DNA of 64,000 nt from Pseudomonas putida (GTDB lineage: Bacteria > Pseudomonadota > Gammaproteobacteria > Pseudomonadales > Pseudomonadaceae). The notes under the pieces are model-generated. The model saw only the letters and a list, made by a program, of their open reading frames with translations, was not told the origin of the DNA and did no database searches. The position numbers and the translations under genes were made by a program. The stretch spans positions 1,426,001 through 1,490,000 of the forward strand of contig NZ_CP066306.1 of NCBI RefSeq assembly GCF_016406145.1, read 5' to 3'. Positions 51,146-59,066 of this stretch are shown here, piece by piece; within the stretch, counting starts at the first letter, position 1; each line of letters opens with the position of its first letter.

Positions 51146-51997
51146 ATGCCTGTTGGATTCCAAGCTTTCAAGGAGGACGGCACTCTCTTATTTGACATCG
51201 ATCGTATCAGCTACGGTCTGCTCAAGAGCGGCTACCTGAACCTGGTGGACAGGTGGGGCCGGTACTTCATCCGCTCGGCGAACCTGCCCCCGAACGAGGA
51301 GGGCAGCTACTCCTACCTGCAGCTGCTCGACCCTATCTGCGGCATCACTATCACCGACGCGGTATCACCCATTGTGTTCTTGGTGGGTGACGGAAAGCCC
51401 TGTGGTGAATCGGTGAGCGGTAACGTTCGAACATTGTTTTTCCAGGGCTGCACGCCAAACACCAAGGCGTTCGTGTTCGACCTGATGCGTGATGTTGGTG
51501 AGCGGAGCGGAATGGAGTGCTACGACGCCACCGGACGGATCAGCTTTACCACTGGTATGCCGCCTCTCAATATCATCGCAACAGTCAACCCTCCGGCCAT
51601 TAGCGCGCCTATTGCTGGAAACACTGATCAGCGCTGGACGCCCTATGTTGGTGGCGCTAATGAGGCGTCTGGTCGAGAGTGGTCGACCGGCGATTTTGCG
51701 CAGGTAAAGGGTGCTGCCTATGTTCCTGTAGTTGCTGGAGAACTTGCCGCCTGCCTAACTTTCTCGCGAAGTGCCGGAGTTATCCATGGAAGGGACTTCA
51801 GTGGCAGCACCCAACTGGGCGCAAGTGAAGGGTGTGGCGGCTCATCTGGAGGCGTCCGATTCTTCTTCAGTCCCGCAGTTGCAACGACATCCACGATATT
51901 CAGCAACAACAGTACGATCTGGTTCGATATTCCAACGGATCGGCAACCCCAGGCGCTTGTAATTCGAGCGACTGACTATCCATTCCCATTTAGATAA
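51146..51997 (+). CDS. Tail-tip-associated protein (283 aa)
   Basis: ATG 51146 follows GGAGGCGTG. Beta-rich; starts MPVGFQAFKEDGTLLFDIDR and shares the domain of the smaller preceding protein. The Gly/Ser-rich C-terminal part (STQLGASEGCGGSSGG) may be receptor-facing. No family recognised. Confidence 0.65.
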   Translation: MPVGFQAFKEDGTLLFDIDRISYGLLKSGYLNLVDRWGRYFIRSANLPPNEEGSYSYLQLLDPICGITITDAVSPIVFLVGDGKPCGESVSGNVRTLFFQGCTPNTKAFVFDLMRDVGERSGMECYDATGRISFTTGMPPLNIIATVNPPAISAPIAGNTDQRWTPYVGGANEASGREWSTGDFAQVKGAAYVPVVAGELAACLTFSRSAGVIHGRDFSGSTQLGASEGCGGSSGGVRFFFSPAVATTSTIFSNNSTIWFDIPTDRQPQALVIRATDYPFPFR

Positions 51998-52002
51998 TTG
52001 AA

Positions 52003-52245
52003 ATGAGCGAGAAAACACCTATGCCATATGTCGCCGTAAACATGAGCAATGCCTACGACGTTGCCAACAACACACGATACGCCACTCAAGAAGAAGCCGA
52101 TGTCCGGGCACGGGAGATCCTGAGCCAGTTCCCGGCCGCCCAAGTCTTCACCGCCCAGGTGCTGAAAGACTACAGCGCCGAGGTGACCGTGACCGCGAAG
52201 GACCCGGCTGAGCCAGAGCCGGCGCCTGAAGCGCCTACCGCCTGA
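52003..52245 (+). CDS. Hypothetical tail-end protein (80 aa)
   Basis: Starts MSEKTPMPYVAVNMSNAYDV, with TQEEADVRAREILSQFPAAQ, and ends in a Pro/Glu-rich tail. A terminator follows. It may be a tail fibre chaperone or accessory; unproven. Confidence 0.6.
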   Translation: MSEKTPMPYVAVNMSNAYDVANNTRYATQEEADVRAREILSQFPAAQVFTAQVLKDYSAEVTVTAKDPAEPEPAPEAPTA

Positions 52246-52267
52246 CGTTCATCCATCGTTCACCCAG

Positions 52268-52294
52268 GCCCGCCTCGTGCGGGCTTCTTTTTTT
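52268..52294 (+). terminator. Terminator between tail and lysis genes
   Basis: GCCCGC-CTCGT-GCGGGC followed by TTCTTTTTTT. Confidence 0.88.
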
Positions 52295-52307
52295 CTGGAG
52301 AGAACCT

Positions 52308-52745
52308 ATGACCACACCCCGCGGCGTCCGCAACCGCAAGCCCGGAAACATCGATTTCAACCCCCGCAACGACTGGCAGGGCCAGATCGGCAAGGAGCCG
52401 GGCGGGCGCTTCGCTCTATTCGACACCCCCGAGAATGGCATCCGCGCCCTGGGCAAGCTGCTGATCAACTACCGGGGCAAGGACGGCATGCCCGGGGTGG
52501 GCGGGAAGGGCATCGACACGGTGCTGGAGACGATCAACCGCTGGGCGCCGAGCAACGAAAACGATACCCAGGCCTATGCCTCGGCCGTGGCCAAGCGCGT
52601 GGGGGTGCGCCCTACCGACCCGATCAACATCAAAGACCCGGCCACACTGCGCGGGATGGTGGTCAGCATCATCATCCACGAGAACGGCGGCAACCCATAC
52701 CCGCCGGCGATCATCGATGAAGGGGTGCGGAGGGCGCTGGCATGA
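52308..52745 (+). CDS. P5-like protein, candidate endolysin
   Basis: The 145-aa product starts MTTPRGVRNRKPGNIDFNPR, then has GRFALFDTPENGIRALGKLLINY and INRWAPSNENDTQAYASAVAK. This pattern is usually named structural protein P5 in Pseudomonas prophages. The position just before Rz/Rz1, and the absence of another lysozyme, make it the best endolysin candidate. A muralytic activity is inference. Confidence 0.65.
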   Translation: MTTPRGVRNRKPGNIDFNPRNDWQGQIGKEPGGRFALFDTPENGIRALGKLLINYRGKDGMPGVGGKGIDTVLETINRWAPSNENDTQAYASAVAKRVGVRPTDPINIKDPATLRGMVVSIIIHENGGNPYPPAIIDEGVRRALA

Positions 52746-53248
52746 AGTCTTGGGTCATCAGGTCAGCGCTGCTGCTGGCGCTGCTCGCTTCCTACTGGGG
52801 TGTGTACCAGCACGGCCGGTCAATGGAGCGGGCCGAAGCTGCCCAGGCATCAGCAGAACGAGACAGCGGCGACCGCCTGGCCGAGGTGATCGGAGAGCGC
52901 AGCGCCCGCCAGGAAGAACAACGACGCGCCACCGCGCAGGAGGAGGCAAGAGCCCATGCTCAGGAAGAAAGAACGATTGCTGATGCTGGCGCTGATGGCG
53001 CCGATGCTGCTGGTCAGCGGCTGCGCGATGAAAGCGCCAAGCTCGCCGCCGCCGTCAGTTGCCCCGGCACGGATACCGCCGCTGTCACCAGAGGCCAGGC
53101 AGCCACCCGCGCCGCAATGGTGCTCTCCGAATTGCTCGAGCGGTCTGTCGACACGAATCGAGAGTTGGCGAAAGCGTATGACCAAGCCCGAATAGCCGGA
53201 CATCAATGCGAGCAGGAGTACGATGGAGTCCGAAAGGGTAGGCTATAG
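52742..53248 (+). CDS. Rz-like inner spanin (DUF2514 type)
   Basis: ATGA overlap with the previous gene. The 168-aa product has one N-terminal membrane helix (SWVIRSALLLALLASYWGVY) and a long periplasmic coiled coil (about 35-110, Ala/Glu/Arg-rich), as expected for an i-spanin. A second gene is embedded in another frame. Confidence 0.8.
   Translation: MKSWVIRSALLLALLASYWGVYQHGRSMERAEAAQASAERDSGDRLAEVIGERSARQEEQRRATAQEEARAHAQEERTIADAGADGADAAGQRLRDESAKLAAAVSCPGTDTAAVTRGQAATRAAMVLSELLERSVDTNRELAKAYDQARIAGHQCEQEYDGVRKGRL
52956..53195 (+). CDS. Rz1-like outer spanin lipoprotein, embedded in Rz
   Basis: The 79-aa frame lies wholly inside Rz in the +1 frame. It has a strong ribosome site (AGGAGGAGG at 52938-52946) and a lipoprotein signal (LLMLALMAPMLLVSGC, lipobox Cys at residue 23). 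A Pro-rich mature segment follows (SSPPPSVAPARIPPLSP), the classic Rz1 look. With Rz it should fuse the membranes at lysis. Confidence 0.85.
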   Translation: MLRKKERLLMLALMAPMLLVSGCAMKAPSSPPPSVAPARIPPLSPEARQPPAPQWCSPNCSSGLSTRIESWRKRMTKPE

Positions 53249-53323
53249 CCGAAATCATGCACGATGATGGCCAAAGGCTAACTCGCTGTTTACCATTGAC
53301 AGCTTTGGGATCGGAGTAATCAG

Positions 53324-53833
53324 ATGGACCTGTACACAGTTGATCGCCTGGGCGCTTTGGCATCAGGAATGGAGTGTGGCCTCGTCGAGCACCAGGACAT
53401 AAACCCACAAGCAATTGCGGATCTAATCAAGGAGTTTTGTCCGGGAGGGATATCGCGTCATGGTGATCGGTATCTTGCTAGCATGCCAAGTGGCGACAGT
53501 GTTACTGACGCGAATACTGAAATGCTGTTCGAGTTAGTAAGGCAAGCCAAATATCCAGACAGGCCATCCAGATATCAATCCATCTTCGCAGTTGACACCA
53601 TTGATGCAGCTCGGTTGTTTGCTGGCACATATGGGAACTACCCATGCAATATCTATCAGCTGAACTCTCCAGGAGCATTTCGAGCTGACATGGGGTTGCT
53701 CGACGCCAGGTACTCGGAGGTCAGGAAGGTCTGGCACGCGAACCGGTATTGGCAGGGCCTACCTCACCCAGACGCGCAGCCGTTTTGGGAATACTTAGTG
53801 CCGTGCCCAGTTGTCATCGGCGCCTTGGTATAG
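53324..53833 (+). CDS. DUF2441-like cargo protein (169 aa)
   Basis: Starts MDLYTVDRLGALASGMECGL and contains FAVDTIDAARLFAGTYGN and a C-terminal YWQGLPHPDAQPFWEYLVPC. I associate this with DUF2441, an unknown, possibly ADP-ribosyl-cyclase-like fold. It is the last gene before attR, a usual moron slot, and has a lower GC feel than its neighbours. Confidence 0.6.
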   Translation: MDLYTVDRLGALASGMECGLVEHQDINPQAIADLIKEFCPGGISRHGDRYLASMPSGDSVTDANTEMLFELVRQAKYPDRPSRYQSIFAVDTIDAARLFAGTYGNYPCNIYQLNSPGAFRADMGLLDARYSEVRKVWHANRYWQGLPHPDAQPFWEYLVPCPVVIGALV

Positions 53834-53865
53834 GTGGGGTAAAGAACGATTTGATGAGCGGATAT

Positions 53866-53886
53866 CTCGTACCATTTTTTGTACCA
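53866..53886. repeat. Terminal box CTCGTACCA-T6-GTACCA, right copy
   Basis: Twenty-one bases identical to 14660-14679 except for one extra T. From 53834 to 53958 there is no gene; the stretch holds this box and a run of G-rich and C-rich tracts (about 53901-53955). Confidence 0.6.
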
Positions 53887-53908
53887 AAACAGGTTTTTTA
53901 TGGGGGAA

Positions 53909-53977
53909 TCAGGGGGATTTATGGCCCCCGCAGCCCTTTAAAACCCCCTTTCCCAATCCTCCTGCTAATCCGCACAT
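53909..53977 (-). pseudogene. Orphan 5' end of asnO (22 codons)
   Basis: From attR the native asnO leader drives an ATG that reads Met-Cys-Gly-Leu-Ala-Gly, then phage-encoded residues to a TGA at 53909. It is a by-product of integration and marks the native start of asnO. Confidence 0.8.
53959..53977. other. attR core
   Basis: CTCCTGCTAATCCGCACAT, identical to attL at 14591-14609. Host sequence resumes at 53978. Confidence 0.93.
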
Positions 53978-54097
53978 AGGTCCTTACCGGTTTTTCCGTT
54001 GGGGAATCAGCGCCCCGGATTAGGGCGCCTGTAAGGAACTGACCTGGTGGATTTGTGAGAGTTTTAGATCAATCCGTTATAAGCAGCACTTTGTAAT
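53978..54097 (-). promoter_or_regulatory. Stranded native asnO leader
   Basis: Immediately upstream of the orphan start lie AAGGA and a hairpin (GCGCCC at 54010-54015, GGGCGC at 54023-54028, 7-nt loop). About 120 bp before mnmC's REP hold no gene. In the uninfected chromosome this would be the asnO promoter/leader. No clear -35/-10 is visible. Confidence 0.55.
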
Positions 54098-54178
54098 GCG
54101 GCCAATTGCCGGCAAGCCGGCTGCCACAGGGTTCAGCAGCGCTGCGGATCGTGTGGGCCGGCTTGCCGGCGATTGGGC
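54098..54178. repeat. GCCGGCAAGCCGGC-type inverted repeat pair
   Basis: GCCGGCAAGCCGGC (54108 onward) and its reverse (54158 onward) face each other across about 35 bp just after the mnmC stop. Confidence 0.75.
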
Positions 54179-54194
54179 TGCACAGCAGCCCCTT

Positions 54195-56168
54195 TCATTT
54201 ACCCCGAATCAACCTGCGCAAGCCAAACCGGTTCGGATGACATGCCTCAGCCACCGCCCGCGGCAGCGGCAACGGCTCGCCACTGACCCACGCCGCAATC
54301 AACTCGCCCGAAAGCGGCGCCGTGATCAGCCCCCGCGACCCATGCCCGCTGTTCACATACAGCCCCTCCAGCCAGGGGCAGGGCACCTCGGGCACCTGCC
54401 GCGCGTCCTTGGCCAGTACGGCATAGGCCTCGGCAAAGGCTGCAGGGTCGGCAACCGGCCCCACAATCGGCAAATAATCCGGGCTGGTGCAGCGAAATGC
54501 TGCGCGCCCCTGCAACTGCTCAGGGGCAAGCGCTGCGGTACCCAGGCGCCGGGCCAGGTCGGTGGAGATTTCATCCAGCATGGCCAGGTTGCCCTGGTGC
54601 TCGGCCACGGTCGGCGTCAGGTCATCACTATGGAAGTCAAAGCTGGCCCCCAGCGTGTGCTCCTCACCCCTGGGCGGTGCCACATAGCCCTCGGCGCAGA
54701 CCACGGTAGCCAGCGCCCGGCTGGCGTCAGTCACCGGCAGGCGGGTGATCTGCCCGCGAATGCGCTTGAGCGGCAGCTGCGCACAAGGCTCGAAACGCTT
54801 CACATCAGCTGCCCCGGCCAGCACCACCATTGGCGCGCTGGCCAGCAGCCGGTCGCCGGCCCAGGCTTGCCACAGGCCATCGGCCTTGCGCAGTGCGAGC
54901 ACATCGTGATGAGCCAGCAGGCGAATGTTCGGGTGCTGCAGTTGAGCCTTGCACAGTGCCGGTGGGTGCACCCAGCCGCCTTCGGTGTAGAACAACCCGC
55001 CGGCAGGCAGCCCGACCCCGGCAATCGCTTCGGCTTCATTGCGCTGCACGGCACGCAGCAAGCTGCCCTCGAAGGCATCAGCGAGCCTGCCCTGGCGTTC
55101 GGCTTCCTTGCTGTCGAAGGCCAGTTGCAAAACCCCGCACGCATCCCAGTCCTGGCCGCGCTGCAGTAGTTCAAGCTGGCGCCGTGTATAGCCGAAACCG
55201 GACAGAATCATCTGCGACAAAGCCGTGCCGTGCGCGGACAGCTTGAGGTACAGCACGCCCTGGGGGTTACCGGAGGCTTCGCGGGCCGCTGCGTCGTGGC
55301 GCTCCAGTACCGTTACCTGCCAGCCGCGTGCGGCCAGGCTGGCAGCGCTGGCACTGCCGGCGAGCCCTGCGCCGATCACCAAGGCCTCGCGCGGGCCTTC
55401 AGGCGCAGTTGGCCGCGCGTACCAGGGCGCCGACATGGGGGCGTTGGGCGGGCCGGTGTACTCACCGCTCATCACCTCCCACTTCTTGCCGATGCCAGGC
55501 ACCTTCTTCATGGTGAAGCCGGCTTCGATCAAGCTGCGGCGAACCCAGCCGGTGGTGGTGAAGGTGCCAAGTGCGGTGCCGGCATGGGACAGCCTGGCCA
55601 GTTGCGTGAACAGCTCGGGTGTCCACATGTCGGGGTTCTTCGCCGGGGCAAAACCGTCGAGGAACCACACGTCGATACGCGCGTCCAGCTGCGGCAGCTG
55701 CTCCAGCACATCGCCGATCAACAGGGTAAGGGTGATTCGGCCCTGGTCGAAGGTGAACTGCTGGAAGCCCTGGTGCACCGCGACGTACTGGCGCAAAAAG
55801 GGTTCGGTGAACGCAGCCAGCTCCGGCCACAGGCGCATAGCCCTGGCCATGTCGGCATGGCCCAGGGGGTACTTCTCGACGCTGACGAAATGCAGGCGGG
55901 CGTCGGCGTGGGCTGTTTCGGCGAACAGCTGCCAGGCGCAGAAAAAATTCATGCCGGTGCCAAAGCCGGTTTCGCCGATCACCAGGCAGCCGTGGGGGGC
56001 CAGGTTGGCGAAGCGCTGGCGCAGGCGGGTTTGTTCGAGGAACACATGCTGGGTTTCGGCAATGCCCTCGTTGATGGCGAAGTACACATCGCCGTATTGC
56101 CGCGAATGGGGGCGGCCCTGGTCGTCCCAGTCGATCTGGGCATGCTGAAGGAGGGTGGATGCGGGCAT
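54195..56168 (-). CDS. mnmC: Bifunctional tRNA mnm5s2U biosynthesis enzyme MnmC
   Basis: The 657-aa fusion has an N-terminal methyltransferase (residues 1-240: VIGETGFGTGMNFF, WFLDGFAPAKNPDMW) and a C-terminal FAD oxidoreductase (VIGAGLAGSASAASLAARGW, VNSGHGSRGLITAPLSGEL). It demodifies cmnm5s2U and methylates nm5s2U at the tRNA wobble position. ATG 56168 is the conserved start (MPASTLLQHAQIDWDDQ). Confidence 0.95.
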   Translation of the reverse strand: MPASTLLQHAQIDWDDQGRPHSRQYGDVYFAINEGIAETQHVFLEQTRLRQRFANLAPHGCLVIGETGFGTGMNFFCAWQLFAETAHADARLHFVSVEKYPLGHADMARAMRLWPELAAFTEPFLRQYVAVHQGFQQFTFDQGRITLTLLIGDVLEQLPQLDARIDVWFLDGFAPAKNPDMWTPELFTQLARLSHAGTALGTFTTTGWVRRSLIEAGFTMKKVPGIGKKWEVMSGEYTGPPNAPMSAPWYARPTAPEGPREALVIGAGLAGSASAASLAARGWQVTVLERHDAAAREASGNPQGVLYLKLSAHGTALSQMILSGFGYTRRQLELLQRGQDWDACGVLQLAFDSKEAERQGRLADAFEGSLLRAVQRNEAEAIAGVGLPAGGLFYTEGGWVHPPALCKAQLQHPNIRLLAHHDVLALRKADGLWQAWAGDRLLASAPMVVLAGAADVKRFEPCAQLPLKRIRGQITRLPVTDASRALATVVCAEGYVAPPRGEEHTLGASFDFHSDDLTPTVAEHQGNLAMLDEISTDLARRLGTAALAPEQLQGRAAFRCTSPDYLPIVGPVADPAAFAEAYAVLAKDARQVPEVPCPWLEGLYVNSGHGSRGLITAPLSGELIAAWVSGEPLPLPRAVAEACHPNRFGLRRLIRGK

Positions 56169-56192
56169 GGCTGGTTTCGCTGGAGGTGGGGA

Positions 56193-56281
56193 GCTGCAAG
56201 CGGCAAGCTGCAAGCTGCAAGAAAAAGCAGATGGTGGCACGGCCCGCGTTTTCTTGCAGCTTGAAGCTTGCCGCTTGCAGC
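56193..56281. repeat. Inverted repeat GCTGCAAGCGGCAAGC
   Basis: Arms at about 56193-56225 and 56249-56281, with internal GCTGCAA tandem units, form a long imperfect hairpin between the divergent mnmC and pap genes. Confidence 0.8.
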
Positions 56282-56324
56282 CAGGATTCCGCTAATCTTG
56301 CTTATCCATTGAAGGAGCCAATGC

Positions 56325-57818
56325 ATGTTCGAATCCGCCGAAATTGGTCACAGCATCGACGACGATACGTTTGAGGCAGAAGTGCCCGCGCTGCGCGAGG
56401 CTTTGCTCGAAGCCCAGTACGAACTCAAGCAGCAGGCGCGCTTCCCGGTGATCGTGCTGATCAATGGCATCGAAGGTGCCGGCAAGGGTGAGACGGTCAA
56501 GCTGCTCAACGAGTGGATGGACCCGCGCATGATCGACGTGCTCACCTTCGACCAGCAGACCGACGAAGAGCTGGCCCGCCCGCCCGCCTGGCGCTACTGG
56601 CGGGCGCTGCCGCCAAAGGGGCGCATGGGCGTTTTTTTCGGCAACTGGTACAGCCAGATGCTGCAGGGCAGGGTGCATGGGCAGTTCAAGGATGCGGTGC
56701 TCGACCAGGCAATCACCGGCGCCGAGCGCCTGGAGCAGATGCTTTGCGACGAAGGTGCGCTGATCATCAAGTTCTGGTTCCACCTGTCCAAGAAACAGAT
56801 GAAAGCGCGGCTCAAGTCGCTCAAGGACGACCCCTTGCACAGCTGGCGCATCAGCCCGCTGGACTGGCAACAGTCGCAGACCTACGACCGTTTCGTGCGT
56901 TTTGGCGAGCGGGTGTTGCGCCGTACCAGCCGTGACTATGCACCGTGGCATGTAGTTGAAGGTGTCGACCCCAACTACCGCAGCCTGGCCGTAGGGCGCA
57001 TCTTGCTGGAAAGCCTGCAGGCCGCGTTGGCCGTCAACCCCAAAGGCAAGCACCAGGGCAACATCGCGCCCCTGGGCCGCAGCATCGATCAGCGCAGCCT
57101 GGTTGGCGCGTTGGACATGACACTGCGCCTGGACAAGCAGGACTACGAGGAACAACTGGTGACCGAGCAGGCTCGCCTGGCCGGCCTGTTGCGCCACAAG
57201 CACATGCGCCGGCACTCGCTGGTGGCCGTGTTCGAGGGTAATGATGCTGCAGGCAAGGGCGGGGCGATTCGCCGTGTGGCTGCAGCGCTGGACCCGCGCC
57301 AGTACCGTATCGTGCCGATCGCCGCCCCTAGCGAAGATGAGCGTGCGCAGCCGTACCTGTGGCGGTTCTGGCGGCACATTCCGGCACGCGGCAAGTTCAC
57401 CATCTTCGACCGCTCCTGGTACGGCCGGGTGCTGGTGGAGCGCATCGAAGGCTTCTGCACACCGGCCGACTGGATGCGTGCTTACGGCGAGATCAATGAT
57501 TTCGAGGAACAGCTGGTGAACGCCGGCGCGGTAGTGGTCAAGTTCTGGCTGGCGATCGACCAGCAGACCCAGCTGGAGCGTTTTCAAGAGCGCGAGCAGA
57601 TCCCGTTCAAGCGCTACAAGATCACCGAGGACGACTGGCGCAACCGCGACAAGTGGGACCTGTATGTGGATGCAGTGGGGGACATGGTCGACCGCACCAG
57701 CACCGAGATCGCGCCATGGACTCTGGTTGAGGCCAATGACAAGCGTTGGGCGCGGGTGAAAGTGTTGCGCACCATCAATGAAGCCCTGGAAGCGGCGTTT
57801 GCCAAACACAAAAAATAG
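56325..57818 (+). CDS. pap: Polyphosphate:AMP phosphotransferase (PPK2 class)
   Basis: The 497-aa protein has two fused PPK2 domains, each with Walker A (NGIEGAGKGE near residue 45, GNDAAGKGGA near 305) and lid/Walker B pieces (FFGNWYSQML, FDRSWYGRVLVERIEG). It phosphorylates AMP from polyphosphate. Standard length for Pseudomonas Pap. Confidence 0.92.
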   Translation: MFESAEIGHSIDDDTFEAEVPALREALLEAQYELKQQARFPVIVLINGIEGAGKGETVKLLNEWMDPRMIDVLTFDQQTDEELARPPAWRYWRALPPKGRMGVFFGNWYSQMLQGRVHGQFKDAVLDQAITGAERLEQMLCDEGALIIKFWFHLSKKQMKARLKSLKDDPLHSWRISPLDWQQSQTYDRFVRFGERVLRRTSRDYAPWHVVEGVDPNYRSLAVGRILLESLQAALAVNPKGKHQGNIAPLGRSIDQRSLVGALDMTLRLDKQDYEEQLVTEQARLAGLLRHKHMRRHSLVAVFEGNDAAGKGGAIRRVAAALDPRQYRIVPIAAPSEDERAQPYLWRFWRHIPARGKFTIFDRSWYGRVLVERIEGFCTPADWMRAYGEINDFEEQLVNAGAVVVKFWLAIDQQTQLERFQEREQIPFKRYKITEDDWRNRDKWDLYVDAVGDMVDRTSTEIAPWTLVEANDKRWARVKVLRTINEALEAAFAKHKK

Positions 57819-57937
57819 TCAGCCGCCATGCCTCAAGGGAATGACCTGATGAATTCTTTTCCCGCCTTTTTCCCCCGTTGGCAGGTAGCAAGCCTTTAGA
57901 ATCGAGGCACCCCACAACGGGCTCGACCGAGGACTTT

Positions 57938-58900
57938 ATGCACATCACATCCGGACGCCGGAGCTATGGACTGGCCCTGGCGCTTCTGACCGCACTGCTC
58001 TGGGGCATCCTGCCAATCAAACTCAAGCAGGTGCTGCAGGTGGTCGACCCGGTGACCGTCACCTGGTTCCGCCTGCTAGTGTCCGGCGGCCTGCTGTTCG
58101 CCTGGCTGGCAGCCAAGCGCCGTTTGCCTTCTTTCGGCAAGCTCGGCGCTAAAGGCAAAGGCCTGGTGGCCGTGGCCGTGTGCGGCCTGATGGGCAATTA
58201 CGTGCTGTACCTGATCGGCCTCAACCTGCTGAGCCCCGGCACTGCGCAATTGGTGGTGCAGATCGGCCCGGTGCTGCTGCTGGTGGCAAGCGTGTTCGTG
58301 TTCAAGGAACGCTTCAGCCTGGGCCAAGGCCTGGGGCTACTGGTGCTGCTTGCCGGCTTCGGCCTGTTCTTCAATCAACGCCTTGAAGAGCTGCTGACCT
58401 CGTTGGGCACCTACACCACGGGCGTGCTGACCATCCTGCTGGCCACCAGCATCTGGGTGTTCTATGCCCTGAGCCAGAAGCAACTGCTGACGGTGTGGCA
58501 TTCGCAACAGGTGATGATGGTGATCTACCTGAGCTGCGCCGCGCTGCTGACACCCTGGGTGCACCCTCTGGAGGCGTTGCAGTTGACGCCCCTGCAAGGC
58601 TGGCTGTTGCTGGCCTGCTGCCTGAACACGCTGGTGGCCTATGGTGCTTTTGCCGAGGCACTGGCGCACTGGGAGGCATCGCGGGTGAGCGCCACGCTGG
58701 CGCTGACACCGCTGGTGACCTTTGTTGCGGTGGCATTGGCGGCCTGGATGTGGCCGGCGTATGTGCAGGCCGAAGACATCAATGCCCTGGGCTATGTGGG
58801 CGCAGTGACGGTGGTACTGGGGTCGACCCTGGTGGCCTTGGGGCCATCGCTGGTGGCCGGGTGGCGGGCGAGGAGGGCGCGCCTGGCTCAGGTTGGTTGA
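57938..58900 (+). CDS. EamA/DMT family transporter
   Basis: The 320-aa product has ten hydrophobic segments in two EamA halves (ALTALLWGILPIKLKQV; VAYGAFAEALAHWEASRVSA). It probably exports a small metabolite; the substrate is unknown. ATG 57938 is chosen over 57878 because the longer N-terminus is polar. Confidence 0.85.
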   Translation: MHITSGRRSYGLALALLTALLWGILPIKLKQVLQVVDPVTVTWFRLLVSGGLLFAWLAAKRRLPSFGKLGAKGKGLVAVAVCGLMGNYVLYLIGLNLLSPGTAQLVVQIGPVLLLVASVFVFKERFSLGQGLGLLVLLAGFGLFFNQRLEELLTSLGTYTTGVLTILLATSIWVFYALSQKQLLTVWHSQQVMMVIYLSCAALLTPWVHPLEALQLTPLQGWLLLACCLNTLVAYGAFAEALAHWEASRVSATLALTPLVTFVAVALAAWMWPAYVQAEDINALGYVGAVTVVLGSTLVALGPSLVAGWRARRARLAQVG

Positions 58901-58911
58901 GAGCCTGTTCC

Positions 58912-59047
58912 GGCCCCATCGCCGGCAAGCCGGCTCCCACAGGGATCGCGCCAGCTTTTAGAAGTTGAGCAAGACACTCCCTCAGGTTCCCACCAAACCT
59001 GAAGACTGTGGGGTACCGGTGGGAGCCGGCTTGCCGGCGATAGGGCC
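58912..59047. repeat. GCCGGCAAGCCGGC-type inverted repeat pair
   Basis: Opposed copies at about 58912-58942 and 59018-59047 share GCCGGCAAGCCGGCTCCCAC. They separate the convergent transporter and fumC genes. Confidence 0.8.
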
Positions 59048-59066
59048 ATAAGTACCAGCCAATCAA

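Larger units (their letters stand above)
14591..53977. mobile_element. Complete-looking siphovirus prophage, HK97-like head, about 39.4 kb
   Basis: The element is flanked by a 19-bp direct repeat. It carries integrase and excisionase, a repressor/cro switch, a replication module with iterons, Q-type antiterminator, HNH/terminase, HK97-type portal-protease-capsid, connector and tail genes, and lysis genes. No core module is missing, and reading frames are coupled by ATGA overlaps throughout. Several single genes, mostly on the opposite strand or with their own terminators, look like cargo (morons). Confidence 0.95.
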
